From NCBI GenBank assembly GCA_054601695.1, contig BAAHQB010000113.1:1-64000 (forward strand): a stretch of DNA of 64,000 bases, read 5' to 3'. Shown here one piece after another: positions 1 through 19,760 of the stretch; positions within the stretch are counted from its first letter, which is position 1, and each line of letters starts with the position of its first letter. The stretch comes from Amorphochlora amoebiformis (taxonomy: Eukaryota > Cercozoa > Chlorarachniophyceae). A model generated the notes under the pieces. It was not told the origin of the DNA. It saw only the letters and a program-made list of their open reading frames with translations, and did no database searches. The position numbers were made by a program, and so were the translations under genes.

Positions 1-442
1 CTCCTAACCCTAACCCTAACCCTAACCCTAACCCTAACCCTAACCCTAACCCTAACCCTAACCCTAACCCTAACCCTAACCCTAACCCTAACCCTAACCC
101 TAACCCTAACCCTAACCCTAACCCTAACCCTAACCCTAACCCTAACCCTAACCCTAACCCTAACCCTAACCCTAACCCTAACCCTAACCCTAACCCTAAC
201 CCTAACCCTAACCCTAACCCTAACCCTAACCCTAACCCTAACCCTAACCCTAACCCTAACCCTAACCCTAACCCTAACCCTAACCCTAACCCTAACCCTA
301 ACCCTAACCCTAACCCTAACCCTAACCCTAACCCTAACCCTAACCCTAACCCTAACCCTAACCCTAACCCTAACCCTAACCCTAACCCTAACCCTAACCC
401 TAACCCTAACCCTAACCCTAACCCTAACCCTAACCCTAACCC
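1..442. repeat. Terminal telomeric repeat (CCCTAA)n
   Basis: After two or three stray bases the sequence is an uninterrupted run of about 73 copies of CCCTAA. This is the C-rich strand of a TTAGGG telomere read from the chromosome tip inward, so base 1 lies at or very near a physical chromosome end. The array is almost error-free, as expected of telomerase-maintained DNA. Confidence 0.98.
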
Positions 443-1575
443 GACACCCTAACCCTAACCCTAACCCGACACCCTAACCCTAACCCTAACCCGACACCCT
501 AACCCTAACCCTAACCCTAACCCGACACCCTAACCCTAACCCGACACCCTAACCCTAACCCGACACCCTAACCCTAACCCGACACCCTAACCCGACACCC
601 TAACCCTAACCCTAACCCTAACCCTAACCCGACACCCTAACCCTAACCCTAACCCTAACCCGACACCCTAACCCTAACCCGACACCCTAACCCTAACCCG
701 ACACCCTAACCCTAACCCTAACCCTAACCCTAACCCGACACCCTAACCCTAACCCTAACCCGACACCCTAACCCTAACCCTAACCCTAACCCTAACCCTA
801 ACCCTAACCCGACACCCTAACCCTAACCCGACACCCTAACCCTAACCCTAACCCTAACCCTAACCCGACACCCTAACCCGACACCCTAACCCGACACCCT
901 AACCCGACACCCTAACCCGACACCCTAACCCGACACCCTAACCCGACACCCTAACCCGACACCCTAACCCGACACCCTAACCCTAACCCGACACCCTAAC
1001 CCTAACCCCACACCCTAACCCGACACCCTAACCCGACACCCTAACCCGACACCCTAACCCGACACCCTAACCCGACACCCTAACCCGACACCCTAACCCG
1101 ACACCCGACACCCTAACCCGACACCCTAACCCGACACCCTAACCCTAACCCTAACCCTAACCCGACACCCTAACCCTAACCCGACACCCTAACCCTAACC
1201 CTAACCCGACACCCTAACCCTAACCCTAACCCGACACCCGACACCCTAACCCGACACCCTAACCCTAACCCGACACCCTAACCCTAACCCGACACCCTAA
1301 CCCGACACCCTAACCCTAACCCTAACCCTAACCCTAACCCGACACCCTAACCCTAACCCGACACCCTAACCCTAACCCTAACCCTAACCCGACACCCTAA
1401 CCCTAACCCGACACCCTAACCCTAACCCGACACCCTAACCCGACACCCTAACCCCAACCCGACACCCTAACCCTAACCCGACACCCTAACCCGACACCCT
1501 AACCCGACACCCTAACCCGACACCCTAACCCGACACCCTAACCCGATTAAACCTAACCCGACACCCTAACCCTAA
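441..1575. repeat. Degenerate telomere: CCCTAA interspersed with CCCGACA
   Basis: CCCTAA hexamers are mixed with a 7-nt variant, CCCGACA. Runs of one to seven hexamers separated by single variants grade inward into stretches where the two alternate strictly (about 870-960 and 1020-1140). A few further variants occur (CCCCACA near 1010, CCCCAACC near 1452, a TTAAACC break near 1547). Density of the variant rises away from the tip, the usual layout of telomere variant repeats. Telomerase template slippage or unequal exchange of an old variant could have made it. Confidence 0.93.
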
Positions 1576-2505
<930 letters not shown>

Positions 2506-2520
2506 TTCCGGTGTCTATCC

Positions 2521-2912
2521 GGATATGCATGATAGTTTGGACATGAATATGCATGATAGTTTGGACATGAATATGCATGATAGTTTGGACATGGATATGC
2601 ATGATAGTTTGGACATGGATATGCATGATAGTTTGGACATGAATATGCATGATAGTTTGGACATGAATATGCATGATAGTTTGGACATGAATATGCATGA
2701 TAGTTTGGACATGAATATGCATGATAGTTTGGACATGGATATGCATGATAGTTTGGACATGAATATGCATGATAGTTTGGACATGAATATGCATGATAGT
2801 TTGGACATGAATATGCATGATAGTTTGGACATGGATATGCATGATAGTTTGGACATGAATATGCATGATAGTTTGGACATGAATATGCACGATAGTTTGG
2901 ACATGAATAAGA
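2521..2912. repeat. 24-bp minisatellite, about 16 copies
   Basis: Each unit contains ATGCATGATAGTTTGGACAT followed by GAAT or GGAT. The copies differ mainly at that A/G position. Since 24 is a multiple of three, several frames on both strands stay open (MHDSLDMN on plus). No start context, intron signal or non-repetitive coding sequence supports translation. Confidence 0.93.
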
Positions 2913-2939
2913 TTGTGCAGAGGTGTGTTTGGGTTTTAT

Positions 2940-3190
2940 AGCGGATTGGTACCTTGTACCCTAAGCGTGTATGGGTCCTATGGCGGATTGCAACGTCTTG
3001 AGTAGCTTGTACCCTAAGCGTGGGTCCTATGGCGGATTGCAACATTGCAGCGTTGTGAGTAGCTTGTACCCTAAGCGTCTTTGGGTCTGTGGAGAATGGC
3101 AACGTCTGAGTAGCTTGTACTCTAAGCGTGTATTGGTTGTATGGCGGATTGCAGCGTTGTGAGTAGCTTGTACTCTGAGCGTATTCGGCC
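2940..3190. repeat. Imperfect tandem repeat, about 45-60 bp unit, five copies
   Basis: Each unit has the core GTACCCTAAGCGTG, then TGGGTCCTATGGCGGATTGC, then AACGTCTTGAGTAGCTT. Copies near the right end carry TACTCT in place of TACCCT. The CCCTAA inside the unit equals one telomere hexamer. Confidence 0.8.
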
Positions 3191-3222
3191 TTCATTCATA
3201 GATGTATACCTGTCACATTACG

Positions 3223-5779
<2,557 letters not shown>

Positions 5780-5785
<6 letters not shown>

Positions 5786-6140
5786 GAACAATATAAATAG
5801 TACAAGGGGACGCAGCTCGAAGAGTAGATATCGATAGCGTGTTCAACTATAGCCGTACGTATACTACAGATAGCTGGGGATCGCCGGAGATCCCGGAGAT
5901 TGCTCCTTGCCGGCAGTAGCGGGTAGTACCCGGTGGTACCAGACTTCTAGATACTGCGACATAACGTGACGTTACGCCATGTCACGCTTCCAGAACTTTC
6001 CCGAAGATTCAGGTGTGTTCGAGAAGTTAGGCAGTTCATTGAGGAAATTTCTAGAATGTTCTGAGTATTTCCCTTGATCACTGACATAAACCAACGGACT
6101 TGAATCAAACTCTGGACTACCATCTACTATATCCCTGCGC

Positions 6141-6150
<10 letters not shown>
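5780..6150. repeat. Dispersed subtelomeric element, copy A
   Basis: About 370 bp bounded on both sides by TA arrays. It shares ordered blocks with 50.03-50.36 kb and 53.16-53.57 kb: a TATAAATAG-containing left end, a CTGGGGATCGCCGGAGATC block, a GGGTAGTACCCGG block, a GTGACGTTACGCCATGTCACG block, a TTTCCCGAAGATTC block, and a right end reading CTGGACTACCATCTACT then GCGCCAACAATATA. No ORF of note, so a non-autonomous repeat is likely. The boundaries inside the TA tracts cannot be set. Confidence 0.75.
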
Positions 6151-6195
<45 letters not shown>

Positions 6196-6265
6196 ATATG
6201 GATTTTAGTAGATTATACATAAAATGTAGATATATAGTATGTGAAGTATGTGTACATATATATAT

Positions 6266-6300
<35 letters not shown>

Positions 6301-6742
6301 TAATGTAGATTATACATACTATGCAGATATGTAATATGTGCAGAATGACATGATTGTGATATGATGTTGTGAGGTATGTAGATATGTAATATGTGCAGAA
6401 TGACATGATTGTGATATGATGTTGTGAGCTATTGGGAGTGAATACAGTTGGACTCAATACAATACGCTTCAATACAAAGGACTTGGGAGTCCGTTGTAGG
6501 TTGCGTACAAAGGTGTTTGAACATGTGCCTACGTAGACATCAGCCTACTGACACTCAAGACGTGGGGTTTCTTGACACTCAAGACGTGGGGTGTCTTGAC
6601 ACTCAAGACGGGGGTGTGATATGATACGTGTGCATTCTTTATGCGTATACCTTCGTAATCATCCATTTGAACTCCGAAGCCCAACGGTTATTCTGCCATA
6701 TGTTTTTGCTCTGGGAATAATAACATATATTCTGTATATATA

Positions 6743-6773
<31 letters not shown>

Positions 6774-6838
6774 TACACACACACATATATATATATATAT
6801 ATTACTAAATATATATATTTATACATGTATGTCTTACC

Positions 6839-6879
<41 letters not shown>

Positions 6880-6933
6880 CTATTTTATAACGTATTGCTT
6901 TATTATATTCCATCATATCATAATATATATATG

Positions 6934-6970
<37 letters not shown>

Positions 6971-7309
6971 ATTATAGACAGATATATATATATATATATA
7001 TATATATGTACTAGTATATATTTAGGAATGAAATGGGGTTTAATCGAAGAGTTGATGATTGTGGAGATTTCACACAGAAAACGGTTATAATATACATTTC
7101 ATACAGAAAACAGATATGCGTTTCACAGAGAAGGGAGATATACATTTCACAGAAAAAGGAGATAACAATTTCACAGACAAAGGACATTTCACAGACAAGG
7201 GACATGTCACAGACAAGGGCATTTCACAGACAAGGGATATTTCACAGACAAGGGACATTTGGAAGAGAAAGAAATTTCAACTTTTCTAAAAACTTCACCA
7301 TGCTTTATC

Positions 7310-7310
<1 letters not shown>
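6150..7310. repeat. TA arrays and three small tandem repeats
   Basis: 6150-6300 and 6720-7020 are TA arrays. 6315-6425 holds a direct duplication of about 60 bp (TATGTAGATATGTAATATGTG...). 6550-6615 holds about three units of CTTGACACTCAAGACGTGGG. 7075-7265 holds degenerate units built on TTTCACAGACAAGGGACA. Frames open through the last array are repeat-derived. Confidence 0.8.
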
Positions 7311-8640
<1,330 letters not shown>

Positions 8641-8644
8641 TGCT

Positions 8645-8920
8645 GCCTGATTTCGATTAATTATCAACTATTCACTACACACTATTAACTATATACTATT
8701 AACTATACACTATTAACTATACACTATTAACTATACACTATCAACTATCAACTATCAACTATCAACTATCAACTATCAACTATCAACTATCAACTATCAA
8801 CTATTAACTATCAACTATCAACTATCAACTATCAACTATCAACTATCAACTATCAACTATCAACTATTAACTATCAACTATCAACTATCAACTATCAAGT
8901 ATCAAGTATTCCATATCAAG
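8645..8920. repeat. Heptanucleotide array (AACTATC)n
   Basis: About 35 copies. The left part reads ACTATTAACTATACACT-like variants, the centre is nearly pure CAACTAT, and the right edge decays to TCAAGTATTCCATA units (to about 8960). A 7-bp unit shifts frame at every copy, so coding is excluded. Confidence 0.9.
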
Positions 8921-8959
8921 TATTCCGTATTATTCCATATCAAGTATTCCATATCCCAT

Positions 8960-9053
8960 AGTTGTCAAACGAGATCAACACCCACATACGCATTATACAT
9001 CTGTATATTACATAATATATATATTCTGTATATTTACATACATATGTATAAAT

Positions 9054-9099
<46 letters not shown>

Positions 9100-9121
9100 T
9101 TATACATATTTATACACATAT

Positions 9122-9170
<49 letters not shown>

Positions 9171-9182
9171 TTATAGCTATCA

Positions 9183-9236
<54 letters not shown>

Positions 9237-9329
9237 GTATATTATATTACACAATATACACACACACATATGTATATACATATACATATATATACATATA
9301 TATATATAAATATATACATATACATCTTT

Positions 9330-9379
<50 letters not shown>

Positions 9380-9562
9380 GTATATATATATGCATATTAA
9401 TCTATATATATATATATACATACATATATATATATATACATTTATATAGAAATATCTATACATATATGTTTATATACACCATATATGTGTATATATATTA
9501 TATATGTGTATACATATACACATATGTGTATATATTTTATAGACACATATACACACATGTAC

Positions 9563-9610
<48 letters not shown>

Positions 9611-9640
9611 ATATTTCTAAAGACATATTCGTATCTTGTC
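8960..9640. repeat. TA/CA microsatellite stretch without gene
   Basis: Alternating (TA)n and (CA)n tracts, with TATATACACACA borders. Nothing else is seen. Confidence 0.8.
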
Positions 9641-9642
9641 TC

Positions 9643-10110
9643 TCAGTGTGTGTATCTCAGTGTGTGTGTCTCAGTGTGTGTGTCTCAGTGTGTGTGTCTC
9701 AGTGTGTGTGTCTCAGTGTGTGTGTCTCAGTGTGTGTGTCTCAGTGTGTGTGTCTCAGTGTGTGTGTCTCAGTGTGTGTGTCTCAGTGTGTGTGTCTCAG
9801 TGTGTGTGTCTCAGTGTGTGTGTCTCAGTGTGTGTGTCTCAGTGTGTGTGTCTCAGTGTGTGTGTCTCAGCGTGTGTGTCTCAGTGTGTGTGTCTCAGTG
9901 TGTGTGTCTCAGCGTGTGTGTCTCAGTGTGTGTGTCTCAGTGTGTGTGTCTCAGTGTGTGTGTCTCAGTGTGTGTGTCTCAGTGTGTGTGTCTCAGCGTG
10001 TGTGTCTCAGTGTGTGTGTCTCAGTGTGTGTGTCTCAGTGTGTGTGTCTCAGTGTGTGTGTCTCAGTGTGTGTGTCTCAGTGTGTCTCTCTCAGTGTGTG
10101 TGTGCGTGTG
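9643..10110. repeat. 12-bp minisatellite GTGTGTGTCTCA, about 38 copies
   Basis: Nearly identical 12-bp units with rare T-to-C changes (CAGCGTGTG). All three plus frames are open because 12 is divisible by three and there is no stop in the unit, giving Cys-Val-Ser-Gln type repeats. There is no independent sign of translation. Confidence 0.95.
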
Positions 10111-10460
10111 AAGTTGGTGTTCGTTGTACTTGTACTACCTTCCAACACACTCGTATGTGGTCGAGGCAATCTGAGTCGGTTGGTAAGACGTTCAAGACAG
10201 ACATACTGGTAACCACATCCGCACCTAGCAACAACATCGACCATTTTCAACACCATCGACCAACAGGCGGTGAGTCGAGAGCATTGTCAACCACTAACAG
10301 CTACACTAACGGACGAGGCTGAAAGCGAACAGCATAGAGCACACTTTCGACCTCTTGAAACGAGCATAGCTCGGTTATCACAACTCATATGACGATCGTG
10401 GATCATGCTTTAAACCTTACTACATTGCGACCATGGATTATGCGCCAAACCAACATGACA
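10111..10460. other. Unassigned unique segment
   Basis: About 350 bp of balanced composition between two minisatellites. The frame continuing from the left array runs to a stop near 10322, but its sequence matches no family I know. Confidence 0.4.
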
Positions 10461-10850
10461 AATGATGCCTCAAAGCTTACATGCGATCATGATGATGCCT
10501 GAAAGCTTACATGCGATCATGATGATGCCTCGGAGCTCACATGCGATCATGATGATGCCTCGGAGCTCACATGCGATCATGATGATGCCTCGGAGCTCAC
10601 ATGCGATCATGATGATGCCTCGGAGCTCACATGCGATCATGATGATGCCTCAGAGCTCACATGCGATCATGATGATGCCTGAAAGCTTACATGAGATCAT
10701 GATGATGCCTCGGAGCTCACATGCGATCATGATGATGCCTCGGAGCTCACATGCGATCATGATGATGCCTGAAAGCTTACATGCGATTATGATGATGCCT
10801 TAGAGCTCACATGCGTGAAAGCTCACATGCGATTATGATGATGCGTCAAC
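10461..10850. repeat. 30-bp minisatellite, about 12 copies
   Basis: Each unit holds GATGATGCCTCGGAGCTCAC followed by ATGCGATCAT. Two unit types alternate irregularly (CTCGGAGCTCAC versus CTGAAAGCTTAC). This pattern points to gene conversion or unequal exchange between subtypes. It is a contiguous tandem array without spacers. Confidence 0.92.
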
Positions 10851-11233
10851 CTTGCATCAAGTCATAATATTGGCTTGCAATAGGGCAATATTATGGCTAT
10901 TGCATTCATCGCTTTTAAGTGCCTTTTGTCAGTGGTTTGTGATGTGGTTTTAAGGTGTGAGCGGGTGATATAGATGGTACTAATCGATGGGGAACCATGT
11001 GGTTTGGAGGTGTGACAGGATGATATAGAGTCCAGTAATAGATAATAGATGGGGAACCATGTGCTTTTGCTTCTTACCTCCTACGCTCTCAACCTTTTTC
11101 TGCATAGCCTGAAAGTATGCATATGTATTGCCATTTGTATATCTATATGTCTATTAATACACACACACACACACAACTATATACATATACATACATATAC
11201 ACACCTATAGATATGTATCTAATCTATATATAT

Positions 11234-11288
<55 letters not shown>

Positions 11289-11690
11289 ATATATATATAA
11301 TGTGCATATTTGTATGTTGGTGAGTGAGTGTTGTTGACCTGGTTGTGTTGTCGTGAGCGTCGAAAGGGATCGATCACTAACATGACACTATTCACCTACA
11401 CACACACACACACACACATTACTATAAGGGATCGATCACTAACATGACACTATTCACCTACACACACACACACACACCTACACATTACTATAAGGGATCG
11501 ATCACTAACATCACACTATTCACCTACACACACACACACACACACACATGACTATAAGGGATCGATCACTAACATCACACTATTCACCTACACACACACA
11601 CACACACATTACTATAAGGGATCGATCACTAACTTCACACTATTCACCTACACACACACACACATTACTATCTCCTCCAAACCCTTATAT
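10850..11690. repeat. Unique stretch, then about 60-bp tandem repeat with CA tracts
   Basis: 10850-11150 is unique with a local duplication (GATGGGGAACCATGTG occurs twice near 10990 and 11050). 11220-11300 is a TA array. 11365-11675 holds five copies of a unit with AAGGGATCGATCACTAACAT, CACTATTCACCTA and a (CA)n run of variable length. Confidence 0.8.
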
Positions 11691-11738
11691 ATCATAACAG
11701 AAACACACATATAACACATACATACATACATACATACA

Positions 11739-11769
<31 letters not shown>

Positions 11770-11795
11770 GTACGTACATACATATGTACATACAC

Positions 11796-11869
<74 letters not shown>

Positions 11870-11957
11870 TGTGTGTGTGTGTACTTATTATATACATACC
11901 CATATATATATATATATATATTGTTCAATATATATATACATATATTAATAAAATATG

Positions 11958-12004
<47 letters not shown>

Positions 12005-12005
12005 A

Positions 12006-12085
<80 letters not shown>
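11690..12085. repeat. (CATA)n and (TA)n arrays
   Basis: 11720-11770 is (CATA)n. 11795-11860, 11960-12000 and 12015-12080 are TA arrays with TG borders. No gene. Confidence 0.85.
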
Positions 12086-12129
12086 TGGAGAGGCATGGAA
12101 TAAATAAAAAGTAAGAATGCACAGCGAGA

Positions 12130-12989
12130 GGGATACTTTGAATGAAGAGAGGGCGAGAGGGTTGAGGGGGATAGGGAAATGGGAGGGCGAGATAAATGGG
12201 GAGAAGGGAGGGCGAGAGGGATGACGAGGATGGGAAAAGGGTTAGGGTTAGCGGAAGGAACAGGGACAGGGAAGGCAAGAGGGATGAGAGGGATGGGGAA
12301 AAGGGAGGGCGAGAGGGGAGGGGAAAAGGGAGGGCGAGAGGGATGAGAGGGATGGGGAAAAGGGAAAGCGAGAGGGGGAGGGAAAAGGGAGGGCGAGAGG
12401 GATAGGGAAAAGGGAGGGTGAGAGGGATATGGAGAAGGGATAGGGAGAATGGAGAGCGAGAGGGATAGGGAAAAGGGAGGGCGAGAGGGATAGGGAAAAG
12501 GGAGGGCGAGAGGGATGAGAGGGATAGGGAAAAGGGAGGGCGAGAGGGATAGGGAAAAGGGATATCGAGAGGGATAGGGAGAAGGGATAGGGAGAATGGA
12601 GAGCGAGAGGGAGAAGGGCAGAGAGGGAGAAGGGCAGAGAGGGAGAAGGGCAGAGAGGGAGAAGGGCGGAGAGGGAGAAGGGCAGAGGGCGATAGGGAGA
12701 ATGGAGAGCGAGAGGAATAGGGAAAAAGGGGGGTAGGAAAAAGGGCCAGCGAGATGGATAGAGAGGGGGAGAGGGAGAGGAATGGGAAGAGAACAGCGAG
12801 AAAACTGGGGAGAAGGGTGAGTGAGAGGGATATCGAGAACAATTAGAGAGAGGGATAGGGAGAGGGAAGAGCAGGAGGGATGCTAGGTAAAGGGGCCAGG
12901 GAGAGCGAAATAGATAGGGGGAATGGAGAGCAAAGAGTGCAATTGGGTATTTCGAGGAGAGGTGGTAAGAGTAGAGAGGAAGAAGGGAG

Positions 12990-12990
<1 letters not shown>
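12130..12990. repeat. Purine-rich minisatellite block (GGGAGAAGGGAGGGCGAGAG)
   Basis: About 800 bp of the plus strand is almost entirely A and G, built on imperfect units such as GGGAGGGCGAGAGGGATAGG and GGGCAGAGAGGGAGAAG. It carries one TTAGGG trace near 12240. The complementary strand is open as Ser-Leu-Pro repeats. Such strand asymmetry can support triplex DNA or R-loops (established for polypurine tracts, inferred here). Confidence 0.88.
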
Positions 12991-14059
<1,069 letters not shown>

Positions 14060-14060
<1 letters not shown>

Positions 14061-15199
14061 CGTATTATCGACGATATCTGGGTAAGGCATGGATTTACTG
14101 TAAAGAGAAATAAGCGAGTGAGATACGATGCGCATGGACACTTGCTGTGAGTGTCGTGTCGTGCGGTGTCGTGTGGTGGACGTAGATACGTGTTTATTTC
14201 TACCTATTCGTGTTCTGTGGATTTCTTAGACGTCATGGGAATGAATTAGACGGGGTCAGGTGTATGTCATTGTGCGTGAGTGCGTGTGAGAGTATGTGTG
14301 AGTGTGTGTGTGAGTGTATCGAGCTATGTGGTGTGTGTGTGAGTGTATGCGAGTAAGATATGTGAGTGAGTGTATGCGAGTAAGATGTGGTTGGGATTGG
14401 ACGTTTTTGTGAGCTTATGTGAGTGAGTGTATGCGAGTAAGATATGGTTGGGATTGGACGCTTTTGTGGGAGAGATGTGGTTGGGATTGGAATTGTTGGT
14501 GTGTGCGTAACGTTGAGATGTGTGGGACTGGATGCTTTCAAGTCCGGAAGTTAGGATGAGACGCGTGCAGGATTGCATTGGATATGATATTTAAAGGAGT
14601 GGTTAGATGTGCAAGAGACATACTCTTGGCAGGTGTATACAATGGGTTTTTCATTCTTTGACTCGATGCTGTTGGAACCCGCGCTTGTAACCAACTGGCT
14701 TCCACAACTCTGAAACCAGTATCCCCCCTCTTTCTTATCCTCGCCTCCTTGGACACTTTCTCGTTCCCCCTCACCGCTCTTGCTGTACATGCCGCACCCC
14801 TTGTGATCACCTAGAAACAAACGCAAACGCGACGTGACGACGTTGGTGATGTGACTCGAACATGTGTTGTGGAAGGGAAGTCACTCATCGTGACCCCAAT
14901 TGTTGACGAATTGTTCGGGAGCTTATTTCGTGATATCTTAGAAACGATATATAAAGATATTGAGTATGATACCTTTAAGTGTATTGGCATAATAAGGGTC
15001 TTAATACTGGTCAATCCGTTTCCGCCTAAATCGATCCTTCGTTGATGGGTTTGATAATGTCAGGCTTCTGCCAGGCTCTACGTGCCAGGCTTCTGGAGTG
15101 AATCTGGCCTAGCCTAGCAAAAGTTGTGAATAATGATTCGTCATAATCCTAACGGACAACACTCAATCGGACAACTACCACTGCTGCGCTGACAATATG

Positions 15200-15200
<1 letters not shown>
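14060..15200. repeat. GTGAG repeat block and shared low-copy segments
   Basis: 14275-14520 holds imperfect GTGTGTGAGTGTATGCGAGT units. 14870-15065 shares scattered words with about 23360-23480 (GTCACTCATCGTGAC-like, CGCCTAAATCGATCC-like, CGTTGATGGGTTTGA). 15125-15197 resembles the right end of the dispersed element (TCATAATCCTAACGGAC...CTGCGCTGACAATA). No gene is supported; the ORFs here do not resemble known proteins. Confidence 0.6.
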
Positions 15201-17085
<1,885 letters not shown>

Positions 17086-17089
17086 CAAT

Positions 17090-17645
17090 TGTAGATGGCA
17101 AGTTATATTCTAGTATACTAGCACTAGCTGGCTAGTAGTATATACCAGTATAATTTAGAGCTGTAGTTCGAGTACAAGAGAGGAGTAGTTCCAAATCTGT
17201 CTAGTCTGTCTCCTACTACTAGTACTAGTCCTAGGTCTCCCTCCCTCTACTAGCTCTAGTCCGTACTCCCAACCCTCTAACTACTAGAACTAGTCGAAAT
17301 CCTAGCAAGGCCTTGTTTGAATACGTAATAAGGCAATCATTAAGTTACCATAAAAAAAGCTGTCCAGTAGCCAGTACTAGCTACTAGCTAGCTAGAGCTA
17401 GCTTGCTTCTAGAGTCTAGAGAGTCTCCGTATGATCTCGATGCACAGATACTACTAGTACTAGTCCATAGTAGTATCGAGAGTCTAGAGAGTATACAAAT
17501 TAGTGACATACATTGATGTATCAAAAGTTGACAAAAGCATTCACACACGCTAATATTGAGTACCAACCGTACTACTACTGTCCTAGTACTACTCACGCGC
17601 GTCATGAACTAGATTCAGAAGCCCTATGGCCAAGTCCTACAACTT
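17090..17645. other. CTAG-rich island next to the 3' end of GT-A
   Basis: About 550 bp free of TA arrays and dense in CTAG, ACTAGT and TCTAGA words. It ends where the GT-A coding sequence stops. Comparable islands flank the 3' sides of the other genes. No ORF of interest. Confidence 0.6.
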
Positions 17646-17653
17646 CCCCCGTC

Positions 17654-18717
17654 TTAAGACTTGTAGTAGATGGCATTTTTTGAATTCTGATTGATGAAGT
17701 CCGTATACACTTGCATTTCCCTCGCAGAGACATCAGGATGAGGGTTTAGAGTTCTCCACCACGACTTGTGAAAGATGACCTCAAACGGAGATATTGAGAT
17801 CCCGGCGTATGTTCCGTTCCTCGAGGGATGCATCTGGCTGTTACACGCCCAGTTCTTGGGATCTCGAAAGTCGATATTCTCGTGCTGAAGCAACAAACTC
17901 GATATTGACCAGCTGTGAGGTGAGTTTAAGATGTTGTACGACAGATTGTATTCACCACGCACAATCGCATCGAACTTGGTCTCGTGTGTGTACGCAAACG
18001 ATGTTCCGTGTTCGAGGTCATATCTTAGTGCCGGAGCGGTGATCGCGAAAGCAAAGGTCTCTACTTTGGGCCCCTTCATACCAAACTTGACAACTGAAAG
18101 GTCGTCGTCCGCCAGACAGACAACCGACGTGCCCACAAGCTGGACGGGGCCGCTCAGGCGAGAGAGGAAGCCCTCAGCCCAATGCCAGCTCTTTGGCATA
18201 TAGCTGGGCACAAATGGTCCGCGGACTCCGTCGTTTAAGAAAATGTAGGTGTCGTAGGGGAGATTCAGAGGGGACCCTACGCCCAGGCGGATGGCCTCGG
18301 CCTTGAGCATCGCGAAGTGAGCACCGAAGTCATACCCTGAGTTTTGCCGTTGGAGGATGTGCACCTTTGGACGCTTACGTGAGTCGGCGCGGGCGTTATG
18401 CCGCTGCACTGCTCTGTGCGCATCGACCGCGTTTCCGTTTAGAGTGACGCGATAGGTAGGATTCAGAGAGCTGGAAAAGGTTACGGCGTGGTCGAGGAAG
18501 AAGTTTACGTTGGTGAGGATGAAACGGTTGCTCTCTTCAGCGCTACGCTCGGCGACCTGAAGTGTTTCATGCCTACTATATCTATATATCACTATGTATC
18601 AACGTATGTATCAATGTACATATATATTTATATATATAATATGTGTATATATATATATATATTCATCATATATGAATATGTATATATATATATATATACA
18701 TATTTATATTTACATAT

Positions 18718-18776
<59 letters not shown>

Positions 18777-18938
18777 TAAGTATATACACATACCTATGCA
18801 TATAATTACCCAAATATGTAGATATACATTTTAAATGTATGTATATATATGTATATTTATTTATTGCATGTATATAAATACATATATTTTCTTACATGAA
18901 AGAATATAATATATACTATATCTATATCTATATATATA

Positions 18939-18977
<39 letters not shown>

Positions 18978-19062
18978 TATGTAATGAAATATATTATACA
19001 CACACGCACACATTTATAACTACATATTTATGATATATATATTTATATATATATATATATAT

Positions 19063-19110
<48 letters not shown>

Positions 19111-19252
19111 CATACATATTATGTATATATATATATATATATATATACATATGTATTATGTCTATATTTACCCACACACATATGCACACAGACTCACGCA
19201 CACATAAACATAAATACAACACACACACAGACCCCTACGTACCCATTCAAAG

Positions 19253-19294
<42 letters not shown>

Positions 19295-19312
19295 CCTCTC
19301 TCTCTCTTTCTT

Positions 19313-19357
<45 letters not shown>

Positions 19358-19680
19358 TATCCTCTCTCTATCTGTAGATCTAACGTGATTACCGTATAAT
19401 GTATTAGAATCCTCTGGTTCTTTAAGGTTTCCTGTGGATCGACGGGGAGAGTTGGTCGTTGTTGAGCCTCGCGTTCTTTGCGCTCGACAGCAAAGTCGGG
19501 TCTCTTGGCCAATGTCATTAGTAGAACAAGGAGGACTACGCCTACTAGGATTGTCGCTCGCCTGCTTGGAATAAGGCTCTTTGATCGGTGCTGAAGATAG
19601 TGATATGTACGTAAGTATTCTAGAGAAAGAGAGACACATGAGCACCCAAAAAATACACATATGTAGATACTCTCTCTCAC

Positions 19681-19760
<80 letters not shown>

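Noticed and set aside
9466-10322. ORFs of 208-248 codons (Val-Ser-Gln-Cys-Val-Cys-Leu repeats)
   Set aside because: They come from the 12-bp GTGTGTGTCTCA array; all three plus frames are open, so openness is no evidence of coding.
10461-10850. CRISPR-like regular repeat
   Set aside because: Units are contiguous with no unique spacers, the context is a eukaryotic subtelomere and no cas gene is near. The same holds for the arrays at 2.5, 44.4, 44.7 and 57.5 kb.
14538-14826. Two overlapping minus ORFs of about 90 codons
   Set aside because: They overlap each other in different frames, match no family I know, and have no convincing splice partners.
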